Below are positions 5,941 to 12,474 of a stretch of DNA of 12,762 bases, piece after piece. This stretch comes from JAZRWQ01 sp045599805. Its GTDB lineage: Bacteria > Bacillota > Clostridia > Oscillospirales > UMGS1783. A model generated the notes under the pieces. That model ran no database searches, was not told the DNA's origin, and saw only the letters and a program-made list of their open reading frames with translations. Both the position numbers and the translations under genes were made by a program. The DNA is taken from assembly GCA_045599805.1 (NCBI GenBank), contig JAZRWQ010000016.1, positions 1-12,762 of the forward strand, read 5' to 3'. The number at the start of each line of letters is the position of its first letter. Within the stretch, counting starts at the first letter, position 1.

Positions 5941-6624
5941 ATGGAAGACGTTAATGAACTGTCGATAGATAGTTTACTTGATATCGATCACCCCGAAAGA
6001 TACCTTGAGCGTGCGCGTCCCTTTTCGGAGCTTATGATGGAGTATGAATGTGCCATGCTTGAGGTGAAAACCAAGCTGGAGGTACTCAACGCCGAGATGG
6101 CTCTGCGCAATTCGCGAAACCCGTTTGAGTCAATAAAAAGCCGACTTAAAAAGCCTGCCAGCATAATAGAAAAATTAAAAAGATGCGGCTATCCCGTATC
6201 ATTGAAGAGCATTGAGGAAAATTTAAGCGATATCGCCGGCTTAAGGGTTATCTGCTCGTTCCCCGACGATATATATTCCCTTGCCGAAAGCCTGTGCGCG
6301 CAGGACGATTTAAGGCTGATACTCAAAAAGGACTACATAAAAAATCCCAAAGCAAACGGCTACCGCAGCCTGCATTTGGTGCTTGACGTGCCCATATTCC
6401 TTCTGAATCAGAAGAAGTACCGCAGAGTTGAGGTGCAGTTCCGCACGATAGCCATGGATTTCTGGGCGAGCCTTGAACACAAGGTGCGCTATAAAAAGGA
6501 CGTGGAAAACACCGAAAGCTTAAACAGAGAGCTTCGGGAATGCGCCGACATGATAGCGCTTGCCGACGAACGTATGATGAACATACGAAACAAGCTTGAA
6601 AATGAAAAATACTCGGATAATTGA
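5941..6624 (+). CDS. relQ: Small alarmone synthetase, RelQ-type GTP pyrophosphokinase
   Basis: A 227-residue single-domain (p)ppGpp synthetase (RelA/SpoT synthetase fold) that transfers pyrophosphate from ATP to GTP or GDP. No hydrolase, TGS or ACT domains are present, as expected for stand-alone RelQ/YjbM-type enzymes. Motifs seen are RLKKPASIIEKL (68-79), DIAGLRVIC (97-105, with D97 matching the metal-binding aspartate), KDYIKNPKANGYRSLH (130-145), and VEVQFRTIAMDFWASLEH (163-180, with E164 matching the catalytic glutamate). The segment 6-60 is helical and charged, as in RelQ. AAAGGAG lies 7 bases before the ATG. The last codons are part of the terminator stem, and the TGA is in its loop. 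Confidence 0.93.
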   Translation: MEDVNELSIDSLLDIDHPERYLERARPFSELMMEYECAMLEVKTKLEVLNAEMALRNSRNPFESIKSRLKKPASIIEKLKRCGYPVSLKSIEENLSDIAGLRVICSFPDDIYSLAESLCAQDDLRLILKKDYIKNPKANGYRSLHLVLDVPIFLLNQKKYRRVEVQFRTIAMDFWASLEHKVRYKKDVENTESLNRELRECADMIALADERMMNIRNKLENEKYSDN

Positions 6625-6640
6625 TATCCGAGTATTTTTC
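6605..6640. terminator. relQ terminator, copy 1, containing the relQ stop codon
   Basis: Positions 6605-6619 pair perfectly with 6625-6639 (15 bp) around the loop attga, and the outer pairs are A/T tracts on both sides, so it can work in both directions. The relQ TGA (6622-6624) is in the loop and the stem's left arm encodes the last residues. A 33-bp exact copy of its core recurs at 6868-6900. Confidence 0.85.
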
Positions 6641-6724
6641 AGAGTGTCGAAAAACTCGGTCTACCGGCAATGGAAAAGAAAAACACCAAAACAGAACACC
6701 AAACGAAAATTTGCAATAAAAAGG

Positions 6725-6760
6725 AATGACGGGCGTTTCGCCCGTCATTATTGCCTTTTT
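6725..6760. terminator. GC-rich hairpin with T-tract, possible terminator
   Basis: aatgacgggcg (6725-6735) and cgcccgtcatt (6739-6749) form a perfect 11-bp stem with the loop ttt. On the minus strand it is followed by cctttttattg, which would suit termination of the long minus-strand operon ending at 6954. On the plus strand a T5 run follows after attgcc. It may equally be a palindromic intergenic repeat. Confidence 0.5.
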
Positions 6761-6814
6761 CCGTTCTTTTCCTCTACCGTACCTCTGTACGCCTACGAAG
6801 AAAAGAACGAAAAA
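6756..6814. repeat. Long bulged hairpin
   Basis: 6756-6770 pairs with 6801-6814 over 14 bp, with one bulged C. An inner palindrome cgtac/gtacg (6778-6782, 6787-6791) encloses ctct. It is part of the structured spacer and shows no coding potential. Confidence 0.5.
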
Positions 6815-6839
6815 TATCCCGTCGTTTTGTCGACCTTAA

Positions 6840-6868
6840 TCAGCCTGTCGACTTTATCGACAGGCTGA
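6840..6868. repeat. 12-bp perfect hairpin next to terminator copy 2
   Basis: tcagcctgtcga (6840-6851) is the exact reverse complement of tcgacaggctga (6857-6868), with the loop cttta. Its right arm forms the right inverted repeat of the MITE-like interval and runs directly into the second terminator copy. Confidence 0.6.
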
Positions 6869-6902
6869 AATACTCGGATAATTGATATCCGAGTATTTTT
6901 TT
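6868..6902 (+). terminator. Duplicated terminator, copy 2
   Basis: Positions 6868-6900 are identical over 33 bp to 6607-6639. The 13-bp stem (6868-6880 with 6886-6898, loop attga) is followed by a T7 run on the plus strand (6896-6902). On the minus strand the T-tract after the stem is weak. It is therefore oriented for the plus strand, although the next gene is on the minus strand and ends at 6954. Nothing further is seen in 6903-6953. Confidence 0.75.
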
Positions 6903-6953
6903 ACGCATCAATATTCAGCAACCAAATTTCTATTGAGATTCAGGGCTTTAACT

Positions 6954-9443
6954 TTATGCAGTCGGTGTTTTGGCTGCGCTTTGCAGTCCGTATTTTTCTA
7001 TGGCGTCCTCGCGCATCTTGTATTTAAGTATCTTGCCGGCGGCGTTCATCGGAAAGGCATCCACAAAGTCGATGTATTTGGGTACCTTGTGCTTTGCCAT
7101 ATTAGCCATAACGTATGCCTTCATCTCGTCCTCGGTCATGCTTTCGCCGTCCTTCAAAACGATGCTCGCCATTATCTCCTCGCCGTAGGATTCGTCCGGC
7201 AGACCTATGACCTGCACGTCCTTTACCTTGGGGTGGGTGTAGATGAATTCCTCTATCTCCTTGGGATAGATGTTTTCGCCGCCGCGGATAATCATATCCT
7301 TAAGTCTGCCGGTAATGCGGTAGTTGCCATCAACGGTGCGGCAGGCAAGGTCGCCCGTGTGCAGCCAGCCCTTTTCGTCAATGGCGGCGGCGGTGGCTTT
7401 GGGCATTTTGTAATACCCCTTCATTATGTTGTAGCCGCGCGCAACGAATTCGCCGGTAACGTTGTCGGGCAGATCCTTGCCGGTTTCGGGATCGACTATT
7501 TTGCATTCTATCTCGGGCAAAGGATGACCTACCGTTGTAACCCTTACCTCCAGCGGATCGTCCGCCGAGCTCATGGTGCAGCCGGGGGATGATTCGGTCT
7601 GCCCGTAAACTATCGTTATTTCGGGCATGTGCATCTTGGTAACAACGTCCTGCATAACGCTTATCGGGCAGGGGCTTCCTGCCATTATGCCGGTACGCAT
7701 ATACGAAAAGTCGGTCTTATTAAAGTCTGCGTGCTCCAGCATGGCGATAAACATCGTGGGCACGCCGTGGAAGCAGGTTATTTTTTCGCGGTTTATGCAG
7801 TCAAGAGAGGTTCTGGGTGAAAAGTAGGGCATCGGCAGAATGGTCGCGCCGTGCGTCATCGACGCCGTCATGGCAAGCACCATGCCGAAGCAATGGAACA
7901 TCGGCACGTGTATCATCATGCGGTCGGCGGTGGATAAATCCATTCTGTCGCCTATGCATTTGCCGTTGTTTACTATATTGTGGTGGGTAAGCATAACGCC
8001 TTTCGGAAAGCCCGTTGTGCCGCAGGTGTACTGCATATTGCATACGTCGTGGCTGTCAACGCTCTCGGCAAGACGTCTTACCGTTTCGATAGGCACTCTG
8101 TCGTATCTGTCCCATGCTTCATCCCAGGTCATGCAGCCCGGCAGGGAAAACCCTACGGTTATTATGTTGCGCAAGAAGGGCAGACGCTTGCAGTGCAGAG
8201 GCTGTCCGACGCGGTTCGAATTCATTTCGGGGCAAAGCTCGCTCATTATCGCGCCGTAGTTCGAGTCGCGGTAGCCGTCCACCATTATCAGCGTGTGGGT
8301 GTCCGACTGCTTTAACAGATACTCGGCTTCGTGTATCTTGTAGGCGGTGTTCATCGTAACGAGCACGGCGCCTATCTTGGTTACCGCCCAGAAAGCGATA
8401 TACCACTGCGGGATATTGGTAGCCCATACGGCAACATGGCTGCCGTGCTTTACGCCCATCGAGATAAGGCAGCGGGCAAATCTGTCAACATCCTCGCGGA
8501 ATTCGCGGTAGGTGCGTGTGTAGTCAAGGGTGGTGTATTTTATGGCGTACTGGTCGGGGAAATTCTCCGCCATATCGTCAAGCACTCCGGAAAAGGTCTT
8601 GTCGATAAGCGCCTCTTTTTTGTAGATGAATACGCCGTTATCGGCCTTATTGCGGTAATATTCGCGCTTTGCGCGGCGTGTGCTTTCAAACTTGTGCATA
8701 ACGCTCGCAAAGTGGGCGAGTATAACGTCAAGACTGTCCACCTCGGGCAGCCATTGCGGCTCCCATTCAAGGGAAATGAAGCCGGCATAGTTTACCGAGC
8801 GCAGTGCCGTCATCATATCCTCAAGCGGCAGCTTGCCTTCGCCCAAAAGACAGTAGCCGTTATCATCGCTGTCCTTTATATGAACGTGGCGCACATAAGC
8901 GCCCAGATTTTTTATCGTCTGCTCCGGCTCTTCTCCTGATATGAACATGGTGTTATGCATATCCCAGAGGGATGCAAGATTATCCGAGGCGAACATATTA
9001 AGCACGTCGCGCAGTTTTAAGGTGTCCGAATAAACGCCTGCCGTTTCCAAAAGCAAGGTAACGTCGCTCTTTTCGGCTACCGGCAAAAGTCTTTCGAGAA
9101 GTCCGGTAACGCCGTCCTGCTTTTCGGCGTGAACGCGCACGTACCTTACGCCGAGGTTTTCCGCGGTGTGTATGCTTTGCGATATTTCGTTAAATATTTC
9201 CTCCGTATCGCCCGATGACATATCGGAGGAGGATGCGATGCAGGGGATGTATAAATCCCGGTCCTGCATGCGGCGAACTATCGCCTTGGCGGCATAGGGA
9301 TCAAAAGGATCGCTCGTGTCGGCAAAGGAACGGCTCTTTTTACTGTGAAGCTCTACGCCTCTGAGCCCCGCTTCCTTCGCGGCATCGCAGAATTCATCCC
9401 AGGTGAATCCCTCCCACCCCTTTACGGTGTAGGATAATCTCAT
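6954..9443 (-). CDS. Fusion: xylose-isomerase-like TIM barrel + AMP-forming acyl-CoA synthetase
   Basis: An 829-residue two-domain protein. Residues 1 to about 255 are a sugar-phosphate isomerase/epimerase-type (AP endonuclease 2 fold) barrel with its likely metal ligands in place: E133 (LLETAG), D161 (LWDMHN), H188 (HVHIKD) and E226 (SLEWEP). Residues about 280-829 form a complete acyl-CoA synthetase of the adenylate-forming superfamily: YTCGTTGFPKG (472-482), VYGQTES (612-618), GWLHTGD (692-698), GRLKDMIIRGGENIYP (712-727) and the catalytic lysine K804 in AAGKILKY. One reading frame spans both domains without an internal stop. The 25-residue linker is charged. The ATG at 9443 overlaps the preceding stop (ATGA) and has GAGGAG upstream. 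It is the last gene of the operon. It would activate a carboxylic acid to its CoA thioester. The acid and the role of the barrel are unknown; by context a short branched-chain acid is possible. Confidence 0.9.
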   Translation of the reverse strand: MRLSYTVKGWEGFTWDEFCDAAKEAGLRGVELHSKKSRSFADTSDPFDPYAAKAIVRRMQDRDLYIPCIASSSDMSSGDTEEIFNEISQSIHTAENLGVRYVRVHAEKQDGVTGLLERLLPVAEKSDVTLLLETAGVYSDTLKLRDVLNMFASDNLASLWDMHNTMFISGEEPEQTIKNLGAYVRHVHIKDSDDNGYCLLGEGKLPLEDMMTALRSVNYAGFISLEWEPQWLPEVDSLDVILAHFASVMHKFESTRRAKREYYRNKADNGVFIYKKEALIDKTFSGVLDDMAENFPDQYAIKYTTLDYTRTYREFREDVDRFARCLISMGVKHGSHVAVWATNIPQWYIAFWAVTKIGAVLVTMNTAYKIHEAEYLLKQSDTHTLIMVDGYRDSNYGAIMSELCPEMNSNRVGQPLHCKRLPFLRNIITVGFSLPGCMTWDEAWDRYDRVPIETVRRLAESVDSHDVCNMQYTCGTTGFPKGVMLTHHNIVNNGKCIGDRMDLSTADRMMIHVPMFHCFGMVLAMTASMTHGATILPMPYFSPRTSLDCINREKITCFHGVPTMFIAMLEHADFNKTDFSYMRTGIMAGSPCPISVMQDVVTKMHMPEITIVYGQTESSPGCTMSSADDPLEVRVTTVGHPLPEIECKIVDPETGKDLPDNVTGEFVARGYNIMKGYYKMPKATAAAIDEKGWLHTGDLACRTVDGNYRITGRLKDMIIRGGENIYPKEIEEFIYTHPKVKDVQVIGLPDESYGEEIMASIVLKDGESMTEDEMKAYVMANMAKHKVPKYIDFVDAFPMNAAGKILKYKMREDAIEKYGLQSAAKTPTA

Positions 9444-10846
9444 CTTCCGTTCTCCTCATAAACTATCTTGTTGAGCGCGTTTACATAGGCATGGATGCTC
9501 GCGCCGATAACGTCGGTGGAAATACCGCTGCCGGAATATATCTTGCCGTTATAGCGAAGCTTTATAAGCGTTGAGCCCAAAGCCTCTCTGCCTCTCGTTA
9601 CCGCCTGAATCTGGAAATCGTCCAGCTCGTAGTGATAGCCGGCTATCTGTTCTATCGCCCTGAATGCGGCATCGATGGGGCCGTCGCCTGCGGCAAGTCC
9701 CTGATGTGCCTGACCGTCCTTCTCCATTATAAGGTTTGCGGTGGCGCTTATAACGTTACCGCTCGTTATAACGAAGTTTTTAAGCTTATATGTCGGCGGC
9801 ACCTGCAATGCGGTGGTGGCAACTATTATTTCAAGCTCGGAAATGCTTACGTCCTTTTTCGATGCAACGGCGCTGTATGCCTCGTAAACCTTGGCAAGGT
9901 CGTCCGCATTAAGGTCGTAGCCGAGCGTAACTATCTCTTTTTCAAGTGCTGTTATGTCATTTGCAAGGGCAAGGCGCGTGTCCTCGCCGCCCTTTTTGAT
10001 CGCGGTTTCGGAAAACTTATCCGCACCGCTCTTTGAGCCGTTCATTATCCAGGCTATCTGTGAGGTTATGCGCTCCACCTGTGTAAAATCTATCGAACAG
10101 CTTATGCCCATATCCGTGCCTTTAAGGCGTATGAGCTTTGCCATATTCTTTAAAGACAGAGCGTTTTCATATATGCCCGTCTTTATAACGTTTGCGCCGT
10201 TCTTTATCGCACAGAGCGAATTTGCGCACGCCATGTTTATGCTGTCGGACGCGTCAAAGCCAAGCTCTGCGGATTTAAGCGCGGGAATGCTTTCATAAAG
10301 CGAAGCGATGAGCTTTTCCGTTTCGCCGGGCATCATAAGCCCTTCGCTGTCCGTAAGGGTTATAAGTGTCGCGCCTTTTTCAATGGCGATATTTATCGCC
10401 TTTTTTAAGAATTCCGGCTCTGAACGCGTAGCGTCCAGAGCGCAGAATTCTACCTTTTTGCAGAGAGATGCGCATTTTTCCACCATGCTTCCGATGTATT
10501 CAAGCATGGGAGCGCTCTTCTTGTGGCAGATGAACTCCATCTGCAGATTGGAAACGGGAAGGGTAACCGACAGCATGGGATTTTTAGCCGTTTTAAGGGC
10601 TTCCCACGCGGCCTCGGCGCTTTCGGGTGTTTCTCCGGCGTTTACCGACAGGCAGGCATGACTTATAAAGGGGATGACTGTCTTTATAAGAAGAGCATCC
10701 GCCTTTTCGCTTCCTACGCCCGGCATCTCTATCACATCGACCTTAAGTTTGTCCAATAGTCTTGCGATCTCCATTTTTTCCTTAAAGCTGTGATGTATTC
10801 CGGATTTAAATTTTAACGTTTTATCGCTTATAATTACCTTTCCCAT
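9440..10846 (-). CDS. LeuA-like protein lacking the recognisable catalytic motifs
   Basis: A 468-residue protein with the architecture of 2-isopropylmalate synthase: an HMGL-type TIM barrel (about 1-240), a linker subdomain, and a C-terminal LeuA allosteric/dimerisation domain (about 354-464). The last is well preserved (GDGPIDAAFRAI, 387-398; VTRGREALGS, 416-425; STDVIGASIHAYVNALNK, 443-460). The barrel also keeps family landmarks such as VEFCALDATRSEPEF (132-146) and ACANSLCAIKNGA (206-218). The active site looks lost. TLRDGEQ reads TLKFKS (10-15), the metal-binding HxH of FHCHxD is FDASD (197-201), and NGxGERxGN and HESGIHQDG are not found. It may be a pseudoenzyme, perhaps a leucine-sensing regulator, or have a changed reaction. 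AAGGAG lies 7 bases before the ATG, 15 bases after ilvE. Confidence 0.85.
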   Translation of the reverse strand: MGKVIISDKTLKFKSGIHHSFKEKMEIARLLDKLKVDVIEMPGVGSEKADALLIKTVIPFISHACLSVNAGETPESAEAAWEALKTAKNPMLSVTLPVSNLQMEFICHKKSAPMLEYIGSMVEKCASLCKKVEFCALDATRSEPEFLKKAINIAIEKGATLITLTDSEGLMMPGETEKLIASLYESIPALKSAELGFDASDSINMACANSLCAIKNGANVIKTGIYENALSLKNMAKLIRLKGTDMGISCSIDFTQVERITSQIAWIMNGSKSGADKFSETAIKKGGEDTRLALANDITALEKEIVTLGYDLNADDLAKVYEAYSAVASKKDVSISELEIIVATTALQVPPTYKLKNFVITSGNVISATANLIMEKDGQAHQGLAAGDGPIDAAFRAIEQIAGYHYELDDFQIQAVTRGREALGSTLIKLRYNGKIYSGSGISTDVIGASIHAYVNALNKIVYEENGR

Positions 10847-10861
10847 ATTAAAGCTCCTTAA

Positions 10862-11935
10862 TTATTTTTTGGGAATTTTAACCGTCCAGTTATAGGTATC
10901 CTCAAGTCTGCCCCACTGAATACCGGTAAGGGTATCATACAGCCACTGGGTGACCTCGCCTATTTCGTTGTTGTTTACGCTGTAAACGCTGTTTTTGTAT
11001 TTGAGCTTGCCGATAGGAGATATAACGGCAGCGGTGCCGCAGCCCCATGCTTCCTTTACCTGACCGTTTTCAAGAGCCTCGCCCAGCTCGTCAACGCTTA
11101 TTCTGCGCTCGGTTACGGTATAGCCCTTGTCGCGTAAAAGCTCAATGCAGGATTTTCTCGTGATACCGGGAAGGATAGAGCCGCACAGTGCGGGAGTAAC
11201 TATCTCGTCGCCTATCTTGAACATAACGTTCATTGCGCCTACTTCTTCAATGTACTTGCGGTGAACGCCGTCCAGCCACAGTACCTGTGAGTAGCCTGCC
11301 TTTTCGGCCTTATGGCCTGCGCGGTTTGCAGCTGCATAGTTGCCGCCGCACTTTGCTTCGCCGGTACCGCCTACAACGGCGCGAACGTCTTCATCTTCTA
11401 TCATGATCTTAACGGGGGAAAGTCCCTCCGCATAGTAGTTGCCTACGGGGGAAGCGATGATAACGAAGGTGCACTTCTTTATCGAGTGAACGCCCAGATG
11501 GGGGTCACAGCCGAACATGAACGGACGCAGATAGAGGGAAGTACCGGGATTTGCAGGTGCCCAGTCCTGTTCCAGCTCAACGAACTTGCAAAGCACCTTG
11601 AAGGCAAGCTCTTCGTCGATCTGCGGCAGATCGAGACGTGCAGCGGAGCGGTTAAGACGCTTTATGTTTTCCCAGGGACGGAAAAGGCCAACGCCTCCGT
11701 CAACTCTTCTGTATGCCTTAAGGCCCTCGAAAATTTCCGCGCCGTAATGGAATACGTTGCAGGCAGGATGCAGGCTAAGATGACCGAAGGGTACTATGCG
11801 TGCATTATGCCAGCCCTCGTCGATGTCGTAGTCCATAAGGAACATACGGTCGGTGAAATACTTGCCGAAACCCAGAATATTGGGATCGGGCTTTTCCTTG
11901 TAGCTTATAAGCTCGTCAACTCTGATGTCTATCAT
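10862..11935 (-). CDS. ilvE: Branched-chain amino acid aminotransferase
   Basis: A 357-residue fold-type IV PLP enzyme of the longer (type II, eukaryote-like) BCAT group. It interconverts leucine, isoleucine and valine with their 2-oxoacids using glutamate/2-oxoglutarate. Landmarks are FHYGAEIFEGLKAYRR (62-77), the Schiff-base lysine K195 in GEAKCGGNY (192-200), EVGAMNVMF (231-239, with the conserved PLP-contacting glutamate) and GSILPGITR (252-260). The length is typical. The ATG at 11935 follows an AAAGGTAGGA ribosome binding region and lies 8 bases after the stop of the oxidoreductase gamma subunit. Placement between 2-oxoacid oxidoreductase subunits and an acyl-CoA synthetase suggests that it delivers or consumes the 2-oxoacid of that enzyme. 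Confidence 0.94.
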   Translation of the reverse strand: MIDIRVDELISYKEKPDPNILGFGKYFTDRMFLMDYDIDEGWHNARIVPFGHLSLHPACNVFHYGAEIFEGLKAYRRVDGGVGLFRPWENIKRLNRSAARLDLPQIDEELAFKVLCKFVELEQDWAPANPGTSLYLRPFMFGCDPHLGVHSIKKCTFVIIASPVGNYYAEGLSPVKIMIEDEDVRAVVGGTGEAKCGGNYAAANRAGHKAEKAGYSQVLWLDGVHRKYIEEVGAMNVMFKIGDEIVTPALCGSILPGITRKSCIELLRDKGYTVTERRISVDELGEALENGQVKEAWGCGTAAVISPIGKLKYKNSVYSVNNNEIGEVTQWLYDTLTGIQWGRLEDTYNWTVKIPKK

Positions 11936-11943
11936 TGTATATC

Positions 11944-12474
11944 CTACCTTTCATAACCCGTCATAACGGCGGTTTTATTGCTTTCCAAACGGTCGGCATG
12001 TCTTACCGACACTACCTTTGTGAGCGCCTTGTCAATGCTTTCGAATTCGAAGCATCCGGTCTCCTTTATCATCTTGCCTGCCATTATCATGGTAGCAAGT
12101 CCGGAAAGTCCGCCCTCTTCCGCAAGGCGGGTTGCCTCAACGCCGAAGAATTTAACGTCGTCTCTTACGGTCTTTCTGCTTATAAGTGATGAGTCGGCGA
12201 AAATGTAGCCGCCCTTTTTGACCATGCCCTCGTATTTTGCGAGGGAAGGGAGATTCATCGCGATGAGTATGTCCGGCTCGGTGATGATGGGGGAGCCTAT
12301 ACTGCCGTCGCTTATTATTACGCTGCAGTTTGCCGTGCCGCCTCTCATTTCGGGACCGTAGGAGGGGAGCCAGCTTACGTTTTTGCCTTCCATAAGTCCG
12401 GCGTATGCGAAGAATTTACCTATGAACAGAACGCCCTGTCCGCCAAATCCGGCTATCAGTATCTGTGTGTTCAT
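11944..12474 (-). CDS. 2-oxoacid:ferredoxin oxidoreductase, gamma subunit
   Basis: A 176-residue protein of the pyruvate/2-oxoacid:ferredoxin oxidoreductase catalytic gamma-domain family (KorC/VorC type). The N-terminal GFGGQGVLFIGKF (9-21), SYGPEMRGGTANCSVI (38-53) and the AMNLPSLAKYE segment (72-82) are characteristic. With alpha and beta subunits it reversibly converts a 2-oxoacid, CoA and oxidised ferredoxin to acyl-CoA, CO2 and reduced ferredoxin. Sequence alone does not separate 2-oxoglutarate from branched-chain 2-oxoacid specificity; the adjacent ilvE favours the latter by context. The ATG overlaps the beta-subunit stop by four bases (ATGA), so the two subunits are probably translated in a coupled way. 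Confidence 0.92.
   Translation of the reverse strand: MNTQILIAGFGGQGVLFIGKFFAYAGLMEGKNVSWLPSYGPEMRGGTANCSVIISDGSIGSPIITEPDILIAMNLPSLAKYEGMVKKGGYIFADSSLISRKTVRDDVKFFGVEATRLAEEGGLSGLATMIMAGKMIKETGCFEFESIDKALTKVVSVRHADRLESNKTAVMTGYER

Larger units (their letters stand above)
6640..6867. mobile_element. MITE-like interval with imperfect terminal inverted repeats
   Basis: This non-coding 228-bp stretch lies exactly between two 33-bp copies of the relQ terminator. Its ends match as inverted repeats: 6640-6658 against the reverse complement of 6849-6867 agree at 15 of 19 positions, starting cag..tgtcga. Inside are an 11-bp perfect hairpin (6725-6749), a longer bulged hairpin (6756-6814) and a 12-bp hairpin (6840-6868). 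No open frame looks like a real protein and no transposase is present. This resembles a small non-autonomous element or compound palindromic repeat, but 33 bp is too long for an ordinary target duplication, so the mechanism is open. Confidence 0.4.

Noticed and set aside
6640..6867. Classical insertion sequence with direct target duplication
   Set aside because: No transposase is present, the inverted repeats are imperfect and the flanking duplication is 33 bp, well above normal target-site duplications. It is kept only as a MITE-like candidate.
6596..6868. 90-residue plus-strand frame and the opposing frame 6323-6748
   Set aside because: Both read through hairpins and terminators, have low-complexity or unnatural composition, and overlap the relQ end. 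They are artefacts of the repeat region.
6882..7592. 236-residue plus-strand frame opposite the acyl-CoA synthetase
   Set aside because: It is antisense to well-conserved synthetase motifs, has no credible ribosome binding site and shows no family resemblance. The same applies to the frames at 8331-8939 and 11312-11956.
9440..10846. Annotation as a functional 2-isopropylmalate synthase (leuA)
   Set aside because: The catalytic Arg, the metal-binding Asp and His pair, and other signature motifs are missing by eye, so the gene symbol leuA was withheld.
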